Of a stretch of 64,000 nucleotides of DNA, positions 34,829 to 43,994 are shown piece after piece. Under the pieces are notes generated by a model that was not told the origin of the DNA, searched no databases, and saw only the letters and a program-made list of their open reading frames with translations. Every line of letters begins with the position of its first letter. The stretch's first letter is position 1. Source of the DNA: Burkholderia ubonensis (lineage in GTDB: Bacteria; Pseudomonadota; Gammaproteobacteria; Burkholderiales; Burkholderiaceae); assembly GCF_001718695.1 (NCBI RefSeq), contig NZ_CP013420.1, positions 248,001 to 312,000 on the forward strand, given 5' to 3'. The translations under genes were made by a program, and so were the position numbers.

Positions 34829-37800
34829 ATGTCGAATGTACCTAAAAGTCCCGCGCCGACGCGGGCCAACGCGCCGTCGGCCGAGCACCCGGATGGTGCG
34901 GGCGACGCGCGCCAGCCTGAGGGCCGGACGCCACGCGCGCCGACGGGCAATCCGCAGCGCGCGCCGCAACGCGAGCGACGCAGCGAGCCGCAGGCCCAGC
35001 CGCAGCGCGAGCCACAGCGCGAGCCGCAACGAGAACGGCGCGATGCGCCGCCGCGCGAGTCCGGCGCGCCGCGCCGCGAGCGCGCGCCGCGTGCCGCCGT
35101 CACGCCCAATCCGGTCCCGCCGATCACGTTCCCCGAAAGCCTGCCCGTGTCGGGCAAGCGCGACGAGATCGCGCGCGCGATCGCCGGTCATCAGGTCGTG
35201 ATCGTCTGCGGCGAGACGGGCTCGGGCAAGACCACGCAGCTCCCGAAGATCTGCCTCGAACTCGGCCGCGGCCTCGGCGCGGGCGGCACCGGCCTGATCG
35301 GCCACACGCAGCCGCGCCGGCTCGCCGCGTCGTCGACCGGCCGCCGCATTGCCGAGGAGCTCGGCACGCCGTTCGGCGAAGTGGTCGGCTACAAGGTGCG
35401 CTTCACCGACAATCTCGCGCCCGGCGCGTCCGTCAAGCTGATGACGGACGGCATCCTGCTCGCCGAGACGCAGACCGATCCGCTGCTGAAGGCGTACGAC
35501 ACGCTGATCATCGACGAGGCGCACGAGCGCAGCCTGAACATCGACTTCCTGCTCGGCTACCTGAAGCAGATCCTGCCGAAGCGCCCGGACCTGAAGCTGA
35601 TCGTCACGTCGGCGACGATCGACGCGGACCGCTTCGCGCGCCATTTCGGCAGCGACGAACGGCCGGCGCCGGTGATCGAGGTGAGCGGGCGCCTGTATCC
35701 GGTCGAAGTGCGCTATCGGCCGGTGGCCGAGGACCGCCCGGCCGTGAAGCACGCCGAGGGCACCGCGAGCCGTGACCGCGTGAAGACCGCGCGCGAGGCC
35801 GAGCGCGACCTGATGGACGCGATCGTCGACGCGGTCGACGAGCTGTGCCGCGAAGGCTCGGGCGACGTGCTGGTGTTCCTGCCCGGCGAGCGCGAGATCC
35901 GCGAGGCCGCGGAGGCGCTGCGCAAGCATCACCCGCCGCACACCGAGATCCTGCCGCTGTTCGCGCGCCTGTCGGCGGCCGAGCAGGACAAGGTGTTCAA
36001 GCCGTCGAACGCGCGCCGCATCGTGCTCGCGACGAACGTCGCCGAGACCTCGCTGACGGTGCCGGGCATCCGCTACGTCGTCGACACGGGCCTCGCGCGC
36101 GTGAAGCGCTATTCGTACCGGAACAAGGTCGAGCAGCTGCAGGTCGAGTCGATCTCGCAGGCCGCCGCGAACCAGCGCGCGGGCCGCTGCGGCCGGGTCG
36201 CGGACGGCATCTGCATCCGCCTGTACGAGGAAACCGATTACCAGGCGCGGCCGCGCTTCACCGATCCGGAAATCCTGCGCTCGTCGCTCGCGTCGGTGAT
36301 CCTGCGGATGAAGTCGCTGCACCTGACGGCGATCGAGATGTTCCCGTTCCTCGAGCCGCCGCCGGGCCGCGCGATCGCGGACGGCTACCAGCTGCTCAAC
36401 GAGCTCGGCGCGGTCGACGACGACAACGCGCTGACGCCGCTCGGCCGCGAGCTCGCGCGGCTGCCGCTCGATCCGCGGGTCGGGCGGATGATCCTCGGCG
36501 CGCGCGACCAGCAGGCGCTGCGCGAAGTGCTGATCATCGCGAGCGCGCTGTCGGTGCAGGACCCGCGCGACCGGCCGATCGACGCGCAGGAGCAGGCCGA
36601 CCAGGCGCACCGCCGCTTCGCCGACGAGCGCTCGGAATTCCTGCAGTGGCTGAAGATCTGGGCGTGGTTCGAGGAAGCGGTCGCGCACAAGAGGTCGAAC
36701 CGCCAGCTGATCGACGCGTGCCGCCAGAATTTCCTGTCGCACCTGCGCCTGCGCGAATGGCGCGACGTGCATTCGCAGCTCCTGACCGTCGTGCGCGAGC
36801 ACGGCTGGCGGCTGAACGACGCGGAAGCGACATACGAGCAGATCCATCTGGCCCTGATGACGGGCCTGCTCGGCAACCTCGGGCTGAAGGCCGACGACGA
36901 GCCGCACTATCTCGGCGCGCGCGGGATCAAGTTCTTCCTGTGGCCGGGCTCGGCGCTCGCGAAGAAGGCGGGACGCTGGGTGATGGCGGCCGAGCTGGTC
37001 GAGACGAGCCGGCTGTACGCGCGCTGCCTCGCGAAGATCGAGCCGGAATGGATCGAGAAGGTCGGCGCGCATCTGCTGAAGAAGGCGCTGTCGGAGCCGC
37101 ACTGGGAAAAGCGCCCGGCGCAGGTGAGCGCATTCGAGCGCGCGACGCTGTACGGCTTGCCGGTCTACCACCGGCGGCGCGTCGCGTTCGGCAGGCAGGA
37201 CCCGGCGCGCGCGCGCGAGCTGTTCATCCGCGGCGCGCTCGTCGAAGGCGAGTTCGACACGAAGCTCGCGTTCTTCGCGCACAACCGCAAGCTGCTCGCC
37301 GACATCGAGCAGCTCGAGCACAAGTCGCGCCGGCAGGACGTGCTGGTCGACGACGAGCTGATCTACGCGTTCTACGACCAGGCGCTTCCGGAAGGCATCC
37401 ACACGGGCGCCGCGTTCGAGCGCTGGTATCGCGACGAGGTGAAGAAGGGCGGCCAGCCGGACGACAAGCTGCGCCTGCTGTACCTGTCGCGCGACGACCT
37501 GATGCGCCACGAGGCGGCGGGCGTGACGACCGAGCTGTTCCCGAAGCGCGCGACGATGGCGGGCGTCGAGATGGCGCTCACGTATCACTTCGAGCCGGGC
37601 GCGCCGCGCGACGGCGTGACGCTCGCGGTGCCGCTCTACGCGCTGAACCAGGTCGATGCGCGCCGCTGCGAGTGGCTCGTGCCGGGGATGCTGAAGGAGA
37701 AGGTGCAGCTGCTGCTGAAGTCGCTGCCGCAGAAGCTGCGCCGGCACTGCGTGCCGCTGCCCGACTATGCGGCCGGCTTCGTCGAGCGCATGGGGCGCGA

Positions 37801-39040
37801 GCGCTTCGGTGCGGGCGGGCTCGTCGAGGCGCTGATCGCCGACGTGCGCGCGCAGACGCAGGTCATGATGAAGACGGGCGATTTCAAGCTCGAGACGCTG
37901 CCCGCGCACCTGTTCATGAACTTCAAGGTGATCGACGAGCACGGCCGCCAGCTCGCGATGGGGCGCAATCTCGCGCAGCTGCGCAGCGAACTCGGCGCGC
38001 AGGCGCAGCAGCAGTTCCAGAAAATCGCCGCGGCGGCGACGATCACGGCCGGCGGCGACGCCGATGCGGCCCCGTCCGCGGCGCCGTCCGCCGGCGCGGG
38101 CGCCGCGCCGGGCGGCAAGGGCGGCGGCAAGATCGGGAAGGGCGCACCGCCGCAGGCGGCCGCCCCGGCGGAAGCCGGTGCGACGGCGCTCTACGAGAAC
38201 CTGACGACCTGGAATTTCGGCAAGCTGCCCGAGCTGCTGGAAATCCGCCGGCGCGGGCAGACGCTGTTCGGCTACCCGGCGCTCGTCGACCGCGGCGCGC
38301 ATTGCGACGTCGAGGTGTTCGATTCGCCGGAGGAAGCCGCGCGCATCCACCGCGCGGGGCTGCGGCGGCTGTTCGCGCTGCAGCTGAAGGAGCCGATCAA
38401 GTATCTGGAGAAGAACCTGCCGGGCCTGCGCGAGATGGCGATGCAGTACATGTCGCTCGGCACGCAGGACGAGCTGCGCGACCAGCTGATCGACACCGCG
38501 CTCGACCGCGCGTGCCTGCAGGACCCGCTGCCCGTCGACGACGCGAGCTTCCACGCGCGCCGCGACGAGGGCCGCAGCCGCCTGAACCTGCTCGCGCAGG
38601 AGATCGCGCGGCTCGTCGGGCAGATCCTCGCCGAATACGCGGGGCTCGCGAAGAAGCTCGCGCAGGCGAAGCCGTTCGCGCAGGCGCACGCGGACCTGCA
38701 GCAGCAGCTCGCCGCGCTGGTCGGCAAGCGCTTCGTGATCGACACGCCTTACGTTCAGCTTGCGCACTTCCCGCGCTACCTGAAGGGGATCGCGCTGCGG
38801 ATCGACAAGCTGAAGGCCGATCCGGCCCGCGACGCGAAGCAGTTCGGCGACCTGCAGCCGCTCGTCCAGCAATACCAGCGCGCGGTGTCGCAGCGCGGCG
38901 GCGTCGCCGATGCGCGCCTCGCGGAGTTCCGCTGGCTGCTCGAGGAGCTGCGGATCTCGCTGTTCGCGCAGGAGCTGCGCACGCCGATGCCGGTGTCGGT
39001 CAAGCGGCTGCACAAGGTCTGGGAATCGATGCAACGCTAG
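34829..39040 (+). CDS. hrpA: ATP-dependent RNA helicase HrpA
   Basis: A 1403-residue DEAH-box helicase. A low-complexity Arg/Gln/Pro tail (1-90, with PQREPQREPQRERR) precedes the helicase core: VVIVCGETGSGKTTQLPK (Walker A), IDEAHERSLN (DEAH box), LIVTSATIDADRF, VLVFLPGEREI, RRIVLATNVAETSLTVPGI and QRAGRCGRV (motif VI). The HA2/OB-fold region and the long DUF3418 C-terminal domain characteristic of HrpA follow. HrpA unwinds mRNA and rescues stalled ribosomes. The ATG has no Shine-Dalgarno sequence and lies eight bases after a TATAAT box. Confidence 0.96.
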   Translation: MSNVPKSPAPTRANAPSAEHPDGAGDARQPEGRTPRAPTGNPQRAPQRERRSEPQAQPQREPQREPQRERRDAPPRESGAPRRERAPRAAVTPNPVPPITFPESLPVSGKRDEIARAIAGHQVVIVCGETGSGKTTQLPKICLELGRGLGAGGTGLIGHTQPRRLAASSTGRRIAEELGTPFGEVVGYKVRFTDNLAPGASVKLMTDGILLAETQTDPLLKAYDTLIIDEAHERSLNIDFLLGYLKQILPKRPDLKLIVTSATIDADRFARHFGSDERPAPVIEVSGRLYPVEVRYRPVAEDRPAVKHAEGTASRDRVKTAREAERDLMDAIVDAVDELCREGSGDVLVFLPGEREIREAAEALRKHHPPHTEILPLFARLSAAEQDKVFKPSNARRIVLATNVAETSLTVPGIRYVVDTGLARVKRYSYRNKVEQLQVESISQAAANQRAGRCGRVADGICIRLYEETDYQARPRFTDPEILRSSLASVILRMKSLHLTAIEMFPFLEPPPGRAIADGYQLLNELGAVDDDNALTPLGRELARLPLDPRVGRMILGARDQQALREVLIIASALSVQDPRDRPIDAQEQADQAHRRFADERSEFLQWLKIWAWFEEAVAHKRSNRQLIDACRQNFLSHLRLREWRDVHSQLLTVVREHGWRLNDAEATYEQIHLALMTGLLGNLGLKADDEPHYLGARGIKFFLWPGSALAKKAGRWVMAAELVETSRLYARCLAKIEPEWIEKVGAHLLKKALSEPHWEKRPAQVSAFERATLYGLPVYHRRRVAFGRQDPARARELFIRGALVEGEFDTKLAFFAHNRKLLADIEQLEHKSRRQDVLVDDELIYAFYDQALPEGIHTGAAFERWYRDEVKKGGQPDDKLRLLYLSRDDLMRHEAAGVTTELFPKRATMAGVEMALTYHFEPGAPRDGVTLAVPLYALNQVDARRCEWLVPGMLKEKVQLLLKSLPQKLRRHCVPLPDYAAGFVERMGRERFGAGGLVEALIADVRAQTQVMMKTGDFKLETLPAHLFMNFKVIDEHGRQLAMGRNLAQLRSELGAQAQQQFQKIAAAATITAGGDADAAPSAAPSAGAGAAPGGKGGGKIGKGAPPQAAAPAEAGATALYENLTTWNFGKLPELLEIRRRGQTLFGYPALVDRGAHCDVEVFDSPEEAARIHRAGLRRLFALQLKEPIKYLEKNLPGLREMAMQYMSLGTQDELRDQLIDTALDRACLQDPLPVDDASFHARRDEGRSRLNLLAQEIARLVGQILAEYAGLAKKLAQAKPFAQAHADLQQQLAALVGKRFVIDTPYVQLAHFPRYLKGIALRIDKLKADPARDAKQFGDLQPLVQQYQRAVSQRGGVADARLAEFRWLLEELRISLFAQELRTPMPVSVKRLHKVWESMQR

Positions 39041-39208
39041 GTGTTTAGTCCCGGCCCCGGCCGGCGGCGCGCCCCGCGCGGGAATCTTTCGCGCGCGCGG
39101 GAACGCCGCCGCCGGCCCTGCGTCGAAGTGGCGCAACGTCCGTTTCCGTCAACCGGCGGGGGCGGTCGTCCGTTTTACAATGACGCCCGATCTACGACGT
39201 GAGTCTTC

Positions 39209-40200
39209 ATGCGCACTTTCCTTTCCCTCGGCCGCACGCTCGCGCTGGCCGCAGCCGTGCTGGCGCCCGCCGCACACGCGAATAACGTCATCGTCCTCAA
39301 TTCGGCCGAAGCGACACTTTCCCTGATCGATCAGCAGAGCCGCCAGGTCGTCGGCACGATGCCGACCGGCAAGGAACCGCACCACCTGATGGCGACGCCC
39401 GACAACGGAGATCGCTGATCGTCGCGAATTCGGTGTCGAACAGCCTGATGTTCGTCGATCCGAAGACGGGCAAGCTGCAACGCACGGTCGAAGGCATCGA
39501 GGATCCCTACCAGCTCGGCTTCTCGCCCGATCACAAGTGGTTCGTGTCGACCGGGCTGCGCCTCGATCGCCTCGACATCTACAGCTACGACGGCCATGAC
39601 CTGAAGATCGCGAAGCGCGTGCCGCTCGCGGTGATGCCGAGCCACCTCGCGTTCACGAAGGACAGCAAGACGGTGCTCGTGTCGCTGCAGGTGTCCGGCG
39701 AGATCGCGGCGGTCGACCTCGCGACGCAGACGGTCAAGTGGAAGATGCCGGTCGGCAAGGTGCCGGCGGGCCTGTGGCTGACGCCGGACGACAAGTACCT
39801 GCTGGTCGGGATGACGGGCGCGGACTACGTCGCGGTCGTCGACTGGCGCAACCAGAAGGTCGTAAAGACGATCCAGACCGGCAAGGGCGCGCACAACTTC
39901 CGCTCGCTTGCCGACGGCACGCACGTCGCGATCACGAACCGGGTCGCGAACACGATCAGCATCATCGACGAGAACACGCTCACCAACGTCGGCGACATCA
40001 CGGGCCTGTTGCCCGGCCCCGACGACATGGAGCTGTCCGCCGACAAGAAGACGCTGTGGGTGACGTTCCGCTTCGCGAAGAAGGTCGGCATCATCGACCT
40101 GGCGTCGCGCAAGCTGGTGCAGACGATCGCCGTCGGCCGCTCGCCGCACGGGATCTACTTCTACGACCGCGCGCCGTGGAAGGCGGCGAACGGCGCGTGA
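39209..40200 (+). pseudogene. YVTN-family beta-propeller protein, frameshifted
   Basis: A secreted propeller protein of the YncE/YVTN type. The N-terminus is a Sec signal peptide (MRTFLSLGRTLALAAAVLA, cleavage after AHA). Blade repeats follow: VIVLNSAEATLSLIDQQSRQ, then after the break LMFVDPKTGKLQRTVEGI, YQLGFSPDHKWFVSTG, GEIAAVDLATQTVKWKMPVG and GIIDLASRKLVQTIAVGRSP. The frame stops at TGA 39416 just after ATPDNGDR. Adding one base at the GG of 39407-39408 gives RSLIVANSVSNSLMFVDP and a continuous protein of about 330 residues. The rest is uncorrupted, so the lesion is recent or a sequencing error. It is followed by the sterol desaturase gene 16 bases later. Confidence 0.87.
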
Positions 40201-40216
40201 CGCCCGGGAGCAAACG

Positions 40217-41191
40217 ATGCTGCACCTGATCGACGCGTTCGTGTCGGATATCCAGACCTGGCTGTACGTCGACGTCGTGCAGCCGCTCCTCTTCAAGTTC
40301 AACCTGATGGACTACGACGAGGATACTTACGACGCGCTCTACTGGGTGATCGTCGGCGCGCTGCAGATCGTCGCGATGTTCGTGCTGCTGCGCCCGCTCG
40401 AGGCGCTGCGGCCGGTCGAGAAATGGACGAACCGCAAGGCGGTGCGGGTCGACGTGATCTACACGCTGATCGCGAAGCTCGGCATCTACTCGCTGTTCTT
40501 CTTCTTCGCGCTGCAGCCGCTGTTCGACAACTTCCAGGCGTGGCTGCGCCTGCACGGCATCGCGAACTTCAACCTCGACTACCTGTGGCCGGGGGTAACG
40601 TCGCAGCCGATCGTCACGTTCGCGATCTACGTCGTCGTGCTCGACTTCGCCGGCTACTGGTATCACCGCTGGCAGCACAAGATCGGCATCTGGTGGGAGC
40701 TGCACGCGGTGCATCACAGCCAGCGGCAGATGTCGCTGTGGTGCGACGACCGCAACCACCTGCTCGACGACGTGATCCAGTCGTGCTTCTTCGCGGCGAT
40801 CGCGCTCGTGATCGGTGTGTCGCCGTCGCAGTTCGTCGTGCTGACCGCGCTGACCAACTTCGCGCAGAGCATCCAGCACACCAATGCGCGGCTGTCGTTC
40901 GGCTGGCTCGGCGAGCGCCTGCTCGTCAGCCCGACGTTCCATCGCCGTCATCACGCGGTCGGCTACGGGCACGAAGGCACCAAGTACGGCTGCAACTTCG
41001 GCGTGCTGTTCCCGTGGTGGGACATGATGTTCGGCACCGCGTCGTGGAACCGCACGGTCGAGCCGACCGGCATCCGCGAGCAGATCGAGGGCGTGTCGTA
41101 CGGCGAGGGCTTCTGGGCGCAGCACGGTCTCGCGTTCGTGCGGATCTTCCGGCGCCTCGTCCCCGCGAAGCGCGGCGCGGCGTCGGCCTGA
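40217..41191 (+). CDS. Sterol desaturase / fatty acid hydroxylase family protein
   Basis: A 324-residue integral membrane protein of the PF04116 family. Four or five hydrophobic segments precede the di-iron histidine motifs HRWQHKIGIWWELHAVHHS, HTNARLSF and FHRRHHAVGYGHEG. Family members hydroxylate or desaturate sterols, hopanoids or fatty acids; the substrate here is unknown. It starts 16 bases after the propeller gene and is probably co-transcribed with it. The final segment KRGAASA is unremarkable. Confidence 0.88.
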   Translation: MLHLIDAFVSDIQTWLYVDVVQPLLFKFNLMDYDEDTYDALYWVIVGALQIVAMFVLLRPLEALRPVEKWTNRKAVRVDVIYTLIAKLGIYSLFFFFALQPLFDNFQAWLRLHGIANFNLDYLWPGVTSQPIVTFAIYVVVLDFAGYWYHRWQHKIGIWWELHAVHHSQRQMSLWCDDRNHLLDDVIQSCFFAAIALVIGVSPSQFVVLTALTNFAQSIQHTNARLSFGWLGERLLVSPTFHRRHHAVGYGHEGTKYGCNFGVLFPWWDMMFGTASWNRTVEPTGIREQIEGVSYGEGFWAQHGLAFVRIFRRLVPAKRGAASA

Positions 41192-41255
41192 GCGCGGCGC
41201 CTGCCGTTCCCGCCCGCCCGGCGATGCCCGCTCCGGCAACGGGCGTTCCTTTCCC

Positions 41256-41289
41256 GCGGCCCGTCTGCGTTTTGGCGCAGACGGGCCGC
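41256..41289. other. Long perfect hairpin between sterol desaturase and EI24 genes
   Basis: GCGGCCCGTCTGCG and CGCAGACGGGCCGC form a 14-base perfect stem around a TTTTGG loop. No T run follows on the plus strand (GTGGTTTA), so it may be a weak terminator, an RNA processing signal or a repeat element. Confidence 0.6.
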
Positions 41290-41333
41290 GTGGTTTATCC
41301 TTTCCCCGTTTTTCTTCGTCGACCCAGGCTCGC

Positions 41334-42161
41334 ATGAACGACTTGCTGCGTTCCTTCGTCCGGGCACTCGCGAGCGCGCTGCACCCGCGGATGCTCTGGC
41401 TCACCCTGATGCCGTTCGTCGTCTCCGCGTTGTTCTGGGGCGTCCTGCTGTGGTTTGCGTGGCAGACGCTCGTCGACGCCGCGCGCGGCGCGCTCGACGG
41501 CTTCGCGCTGACGACGGCGCTCTACCGGGTGTTCGATCTGATCGGGCTGTCGCAGCTGCATGCGGTCGTCGCGCCGTTCGTCGTCGTGGCGCTCGCGGTG
41601 CCGCTGATCGTGCTGACGGTGCTGCTGCTGATCGCGTCGATTTCGATGCCGGTGGTGGTCAAGTACCTGTCGAGCCGCCAGTTCGCGGCGCTCGAGATGA
41701 AGCGCGGCGGCACCTTCGTCGGCAGCATGTTCAACGCGTTGTGGACGGCGTTCGCCGGCATCGCGGCGTTCGTCGTCACGCTGCCGCTGTGGCTGATCCC
41801 GCCGTTCTTCGCGCTGCTGCCGCCGGTGATCGGGGGCTGGATCACGTATCGGGTGATGACCTACGACGCGCTCGCGGAGCACGCGAGCCGCGACGAACGC
41901 CGCGCGCTCGTGCGGCGGCACCGCTGGCCGCTGATCGGCATCGGCGTCGCGACCGGCTTTCTCGGCACGCTGCCGACCTTCATCTGGGTGTCGTCGGTCT
42001 GGATGATGGTGTTGTTTCCGTTCGTCGCGGCGGCGATGATCTGGGTTTACGCGTTCATTCTGGTTTTTTCGGCGCTGTGGTTCGGCCATTACTGCCTGCG
42101 CGCGCTGGAGGACCTGCGCGCGACGCCGCGCGCCACCACCATCGACATGGGGCAGGCATGA
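41334..42161 (+). CDS. EI24 domain-containing membrane protein
   Basis: A 275-residue protein with about five transmembrane segments, of the EI24/CysZ superfamily (PF07264). Recognisable parts are the N-terminal RSFVRALASALHPRMLWLTLMP, PVVVKYLSSRQFAALEMKRGG and PVIGGWITYRVMTYDALAEHAS followed by the RALVRRHRW motif. Family members related to CysZ transport sulfate, but this branch is uncharacterised. Its stop overlaps the next start as ATGA, so the two genes are translationally coupled. Confidence 0.85.
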   Translation: MNDLLRSFVRALASALHPRMLWLTLMPFVVSALFWGVLLWFAWQTLVDAARGALDGFALTTALYRVFDLIGLSQLHAVVAPFVVVALAVPLIVLTVLLLIASISMPVVVKYLSSRQFAALEMKRGGTFVGSMFNALWTAFAGIAAFVVTLPLWLIPPFFALLPPVIGGWITYRVMTYDALAEHASRDERRALVRRHRWPLIGIGVATGFLGTLPTFIWVSSVWMMVLFPFVAAAMIWVYAFILVFSALWFGHYCLRALEDLRATPRATTIDMGQA

Positions 42162-42973
42162 GTATCGGCATCATCATCATCGGCGACGAAATCCTTTCCG
42201 GCCGCCGGCAGGACAAGCATCTCGCGAAGCTCATCGAGCTGCTCGGCGCGCGCGGCCTCGCGCTCGACTGGGCCGAGTACGTCGGCGACGATCCGGCGCG
42301 GATCACCGCGACGCTCGCCCGCGCGTTCGCGGCAGGCGACATCGTGTTCTCGACGGGCGGCATCGGCGCGACGCCGGACGACCATACGCGCCAGTGCGCG
42401 GCCGCGGCGCTCGGCGTGCCGCTCGAACTGCATCCGGACGCGAAGCCGCTGATCCAGGAGCGCATCCGCGAGATGCACACCGACCCGGACCAGCCGATCG
42501 ATTTCGACTCGCCGGAAAACCAGCACCGGCTCAACATGGGCGTGTTTCCGCGCGGCGCGACGATCATCCCGAACGGCTACAACCGGATTCCGGGCTTCTC
42601 GGTCGGCGACGTCCATTTCGTGCCGGGCTTCCCGGTGATGGCGTGGCCGATGATCGAGTGGGTGCTCGACACGCGCTATGCGCACCTGCATCACGCGACG
42701 CCGCACGCGGAGCGCTCGCTGTACGTGTTCGAGCTGCCGGAATCGACGCTCACGCCGCTGATGGAGAAGATCGAGCGCGATTTTCCGGGCGTGCGGGTGT
42801 TCAGCCTGCCGAGCGTCGGCGATGCGGAGCGGGGCGGGATCTACGCGCGCCGCCATATCGACCTCGGCGTGAAGGGCGAGCCGGAAGCGGTCGCGGCCGC
42901 GTTCGTGAAGCTGCGCGAAGGCGTGCACCTGCTCGGCGGCGATGTCGTCGAGCCCGATGCGCCGCGGGCGTGA
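42158..42973 (+). CDS. Molybdopterin-binding (CinA N-terminal-like) protein
   Basis: A 271-residue protein of the MoCF_biosynth domain (PF00994) type found at the N-terminus of CinA. Motifs: IGIIIIGDEILSGRRQDKHL, DIVFSTGGIGATPDDHTRQ (the TGGIG..DD phosphate-binding loop) and GVFPRGATIIPNGYNRIPGF with FVPGFPVMAWPM. The deamidase C-terminal half of full CinA is absent. Related proteins act in nucleotide-derivative repair (ADP-ribose or NMN metabolism) or bind molybdopterin. The ATGA overlap with the EI24 gene is visible. Confidence 0.88.
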   Translation: MSIGIIIIGDEILSGRRQDKHLAKLIELLGARGLALDWAEYVGDDPARITATLARAFAAGDIVFSTGGIGATPDDHTRQCAAAALGVPLELHPDAKPLIQERIREMHTDPDQPIDFDSPENQHRLNMGVFPRGATIIPNGYNRIPGFSVGDVHFVPGFPVMAWPMIEWVLDTRYAHLHHATPHAERSLYVFELPESTLTPLMEKIERDFPGVRVFSLPSVGDAERGGIYARRHIDLGVKGEPEAVAAAFVKLREGVHLLGGDVVEPDAPRA

Positions 42974-43019
42974 GCGTCGCGTAGATCGCGCACGATTCTC
43001 TCGGCGCGTACAGCGCGCA

Positions 43020-43071
43020 TGGCCCGCTGAACGGGCCGTGCAAAAGAGGCGGGCCGCGCAACGCGGCCCGT
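43020..43071. terminator. Paired GC-rich hairpins between convergent genes
   Basis: Two inverted repeats, GGCCCG..CGGGCC (43022-43038) and CGGGCCGCG..CGCGGCCCG (43051-43071), lie between the ends of the CinA-like and rhodanese genes. There is no T run. They may act as bidirectional transcription barriers. Confidence 0.5.
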
Positions 43072-43134
43072 CATCGGGATGTCATCGCCCGGCTCGACGA
43101 TGACGCAGGCGGGCGCGCGGGAACGGATGCGCCG

Positions 43135-43599
43135 TCAGGCGCCGATCCACGGCAGTTTCCGGAAGCACCAGCCTTCGACCGTCTTGCGGTGGCCTTCGGC
43201 GTCCTTCGCGCCCTCGAAGCCTTCGAGCAGGTCGAACGCCTTCGTGTAGCCGGCCTGCGTGGCGGCGAGCGCGGCGAGTTTCGAGCGCGCGGCGCTGCGG
43301 CACAGGAACAGCACCGGTGCGCCGGGTTCGACGGCCGCCTTCAACTGGTCGACGAATTCGGCATTCGGCACGCCGCCCGGGTAGCGGGTCCATTCGAGAT
43401 GCAGGTACTGGCCGTCGCCGACGAGCGGGCGGCCGACCCAGTCCAGCTCGGCGCGGGTGCGCACGTCCACGAGGCGCGCCGACGGGTCGAGCTGCAGCAG
43501 TTCGAATGCCTCGGCCGGCAGCAGCGCGCCGGCATAGTTCAGCGCGCCTTGGGCGCGGCGTTCGTCGGCCTTCGCGTAAAGCTGTTCGAGCGTACTCAT
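43135..43599 (-). CDS. Rhodanese-like sulfurtransferase
   Basis: A 154-residue single-domain rhodanese (PF00581). LVDVRTRAELDWVG opens the domain and the active-site loop is LFLCRSAARS with Cys100 as the persulfide-carrying nucleophile, followed by GYTKAFDLLEGFEG. The N-terminal extension (1-25) is helical and the C-terminus ends in WCFRKLPWIGA. It transfers sulfane sulfur in the cytosol; the partner is not evident. It is transcribed divergently from glnA with a 395-base regulatory gap. Confidence 0.92.
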   Translation of the reverse strand: MSTLEQLYAKADERRAQGALNYAGALLPAEAFELLQLDPSARLVDVRTRAELDWVGRPLVGDGQYLHLEWTRYPGGVPNAEFVDQLKAAVEPGAPVLFLCRSAARSKLAALAATQAGYTKAFDLLEGFEGAKDAEGHRKTVEGWCFRKLPWIGA

Positions 43600-43722
43600 G
43601 GCAGGAGGTCTCCCTATCGGTCAAACGAACATTCTAGCGCGCCGCCTGCCGCGCGATGCCCGTGCGTCTCCTGGCCCGCGGACGGCGCACGTACTCACCA
43701 AAAAAGTGCAAAATGCGTGAAA

Positions 43723-43739
43723 TGCACCATAATGATCCA
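43723..43739 (+). promoter_or_regulatory. NtrC-like binding site 1 upstream of glnA
   Basis: The 17-mer at 43723-43739 starts with a full TGCACCA half-site and ends TGATCCA, a five-of-seven match to the opposite half TGGTGCA. It lies about 155 bases upstream of the predicted sigma-54 start. Confidence 0.6.
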
Positions 43740-43763
43740 TTCGTGATGCCGCACACGATGGAG

Positions 43764-43780
43764 TGCACCATCGGGGTGCC
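43764..43780 (+). promoter_or_regulatory. NtrC binding site 2 upstream of glnA
   Basis: TGCACCA-TCG-GGGTGCC is a near-perfect NtrC dyad (consensus TGCACCA-N3-TGGTGCA). It lies 41 bases downstream of site 1, on the same helix face, as expected for an enhancer bound by paired NtrC dimers. Confidence 0.75.
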
Positions 43781-43868
43781 TGTGACGAACCGGCAAGGCC
43801 CCGAAATTGCGCGGCGTAGCGCCGTCGCGGCGAGCCAAGGCGCGATTTGCGGCCGCCCCGCGCAAACA

Positions 43869-43884
43869 TGGCACGGAAGCTGCT
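43869..43884 (+). promoter_or_regulatory. Sigma-54 promoter of glnA
   Basis: TGGCACGGAAGCTGCT matches the -24/-12 consensus TGGCACG-N4-TTGCA with GG and GC exactly 10 bases apart and one or two mismatches in the -12 box. It lies 110 bases before the glnA ATG and downstream of two NtrC sites. glnA would be activated by phosphorylated NtrC, encoded two genes later, under nitrogen limitation. Confidence 0.8.
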
Positions 43885-43994
43885 TTATTGAATCCGGTCG
43901 AATCGGGGCACGCTGCGCCAAAGCCAAGCTCCGAGCAGCTCGATAAACGAGGCGGTCCCAGTCCGCCGGTATTGTTCAATCAGGAGAAGAGGTT

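Noticed and set aside
34814..39136. A 1440-codon open frame antisense to hrpA
   Set aside because: It is the mirror of a GC-rich, strongly codon-biased gene; its translation is Arg/Leu/Val-rich low complexity with no family motifs, while the plus strand encodes every HrpA motif.
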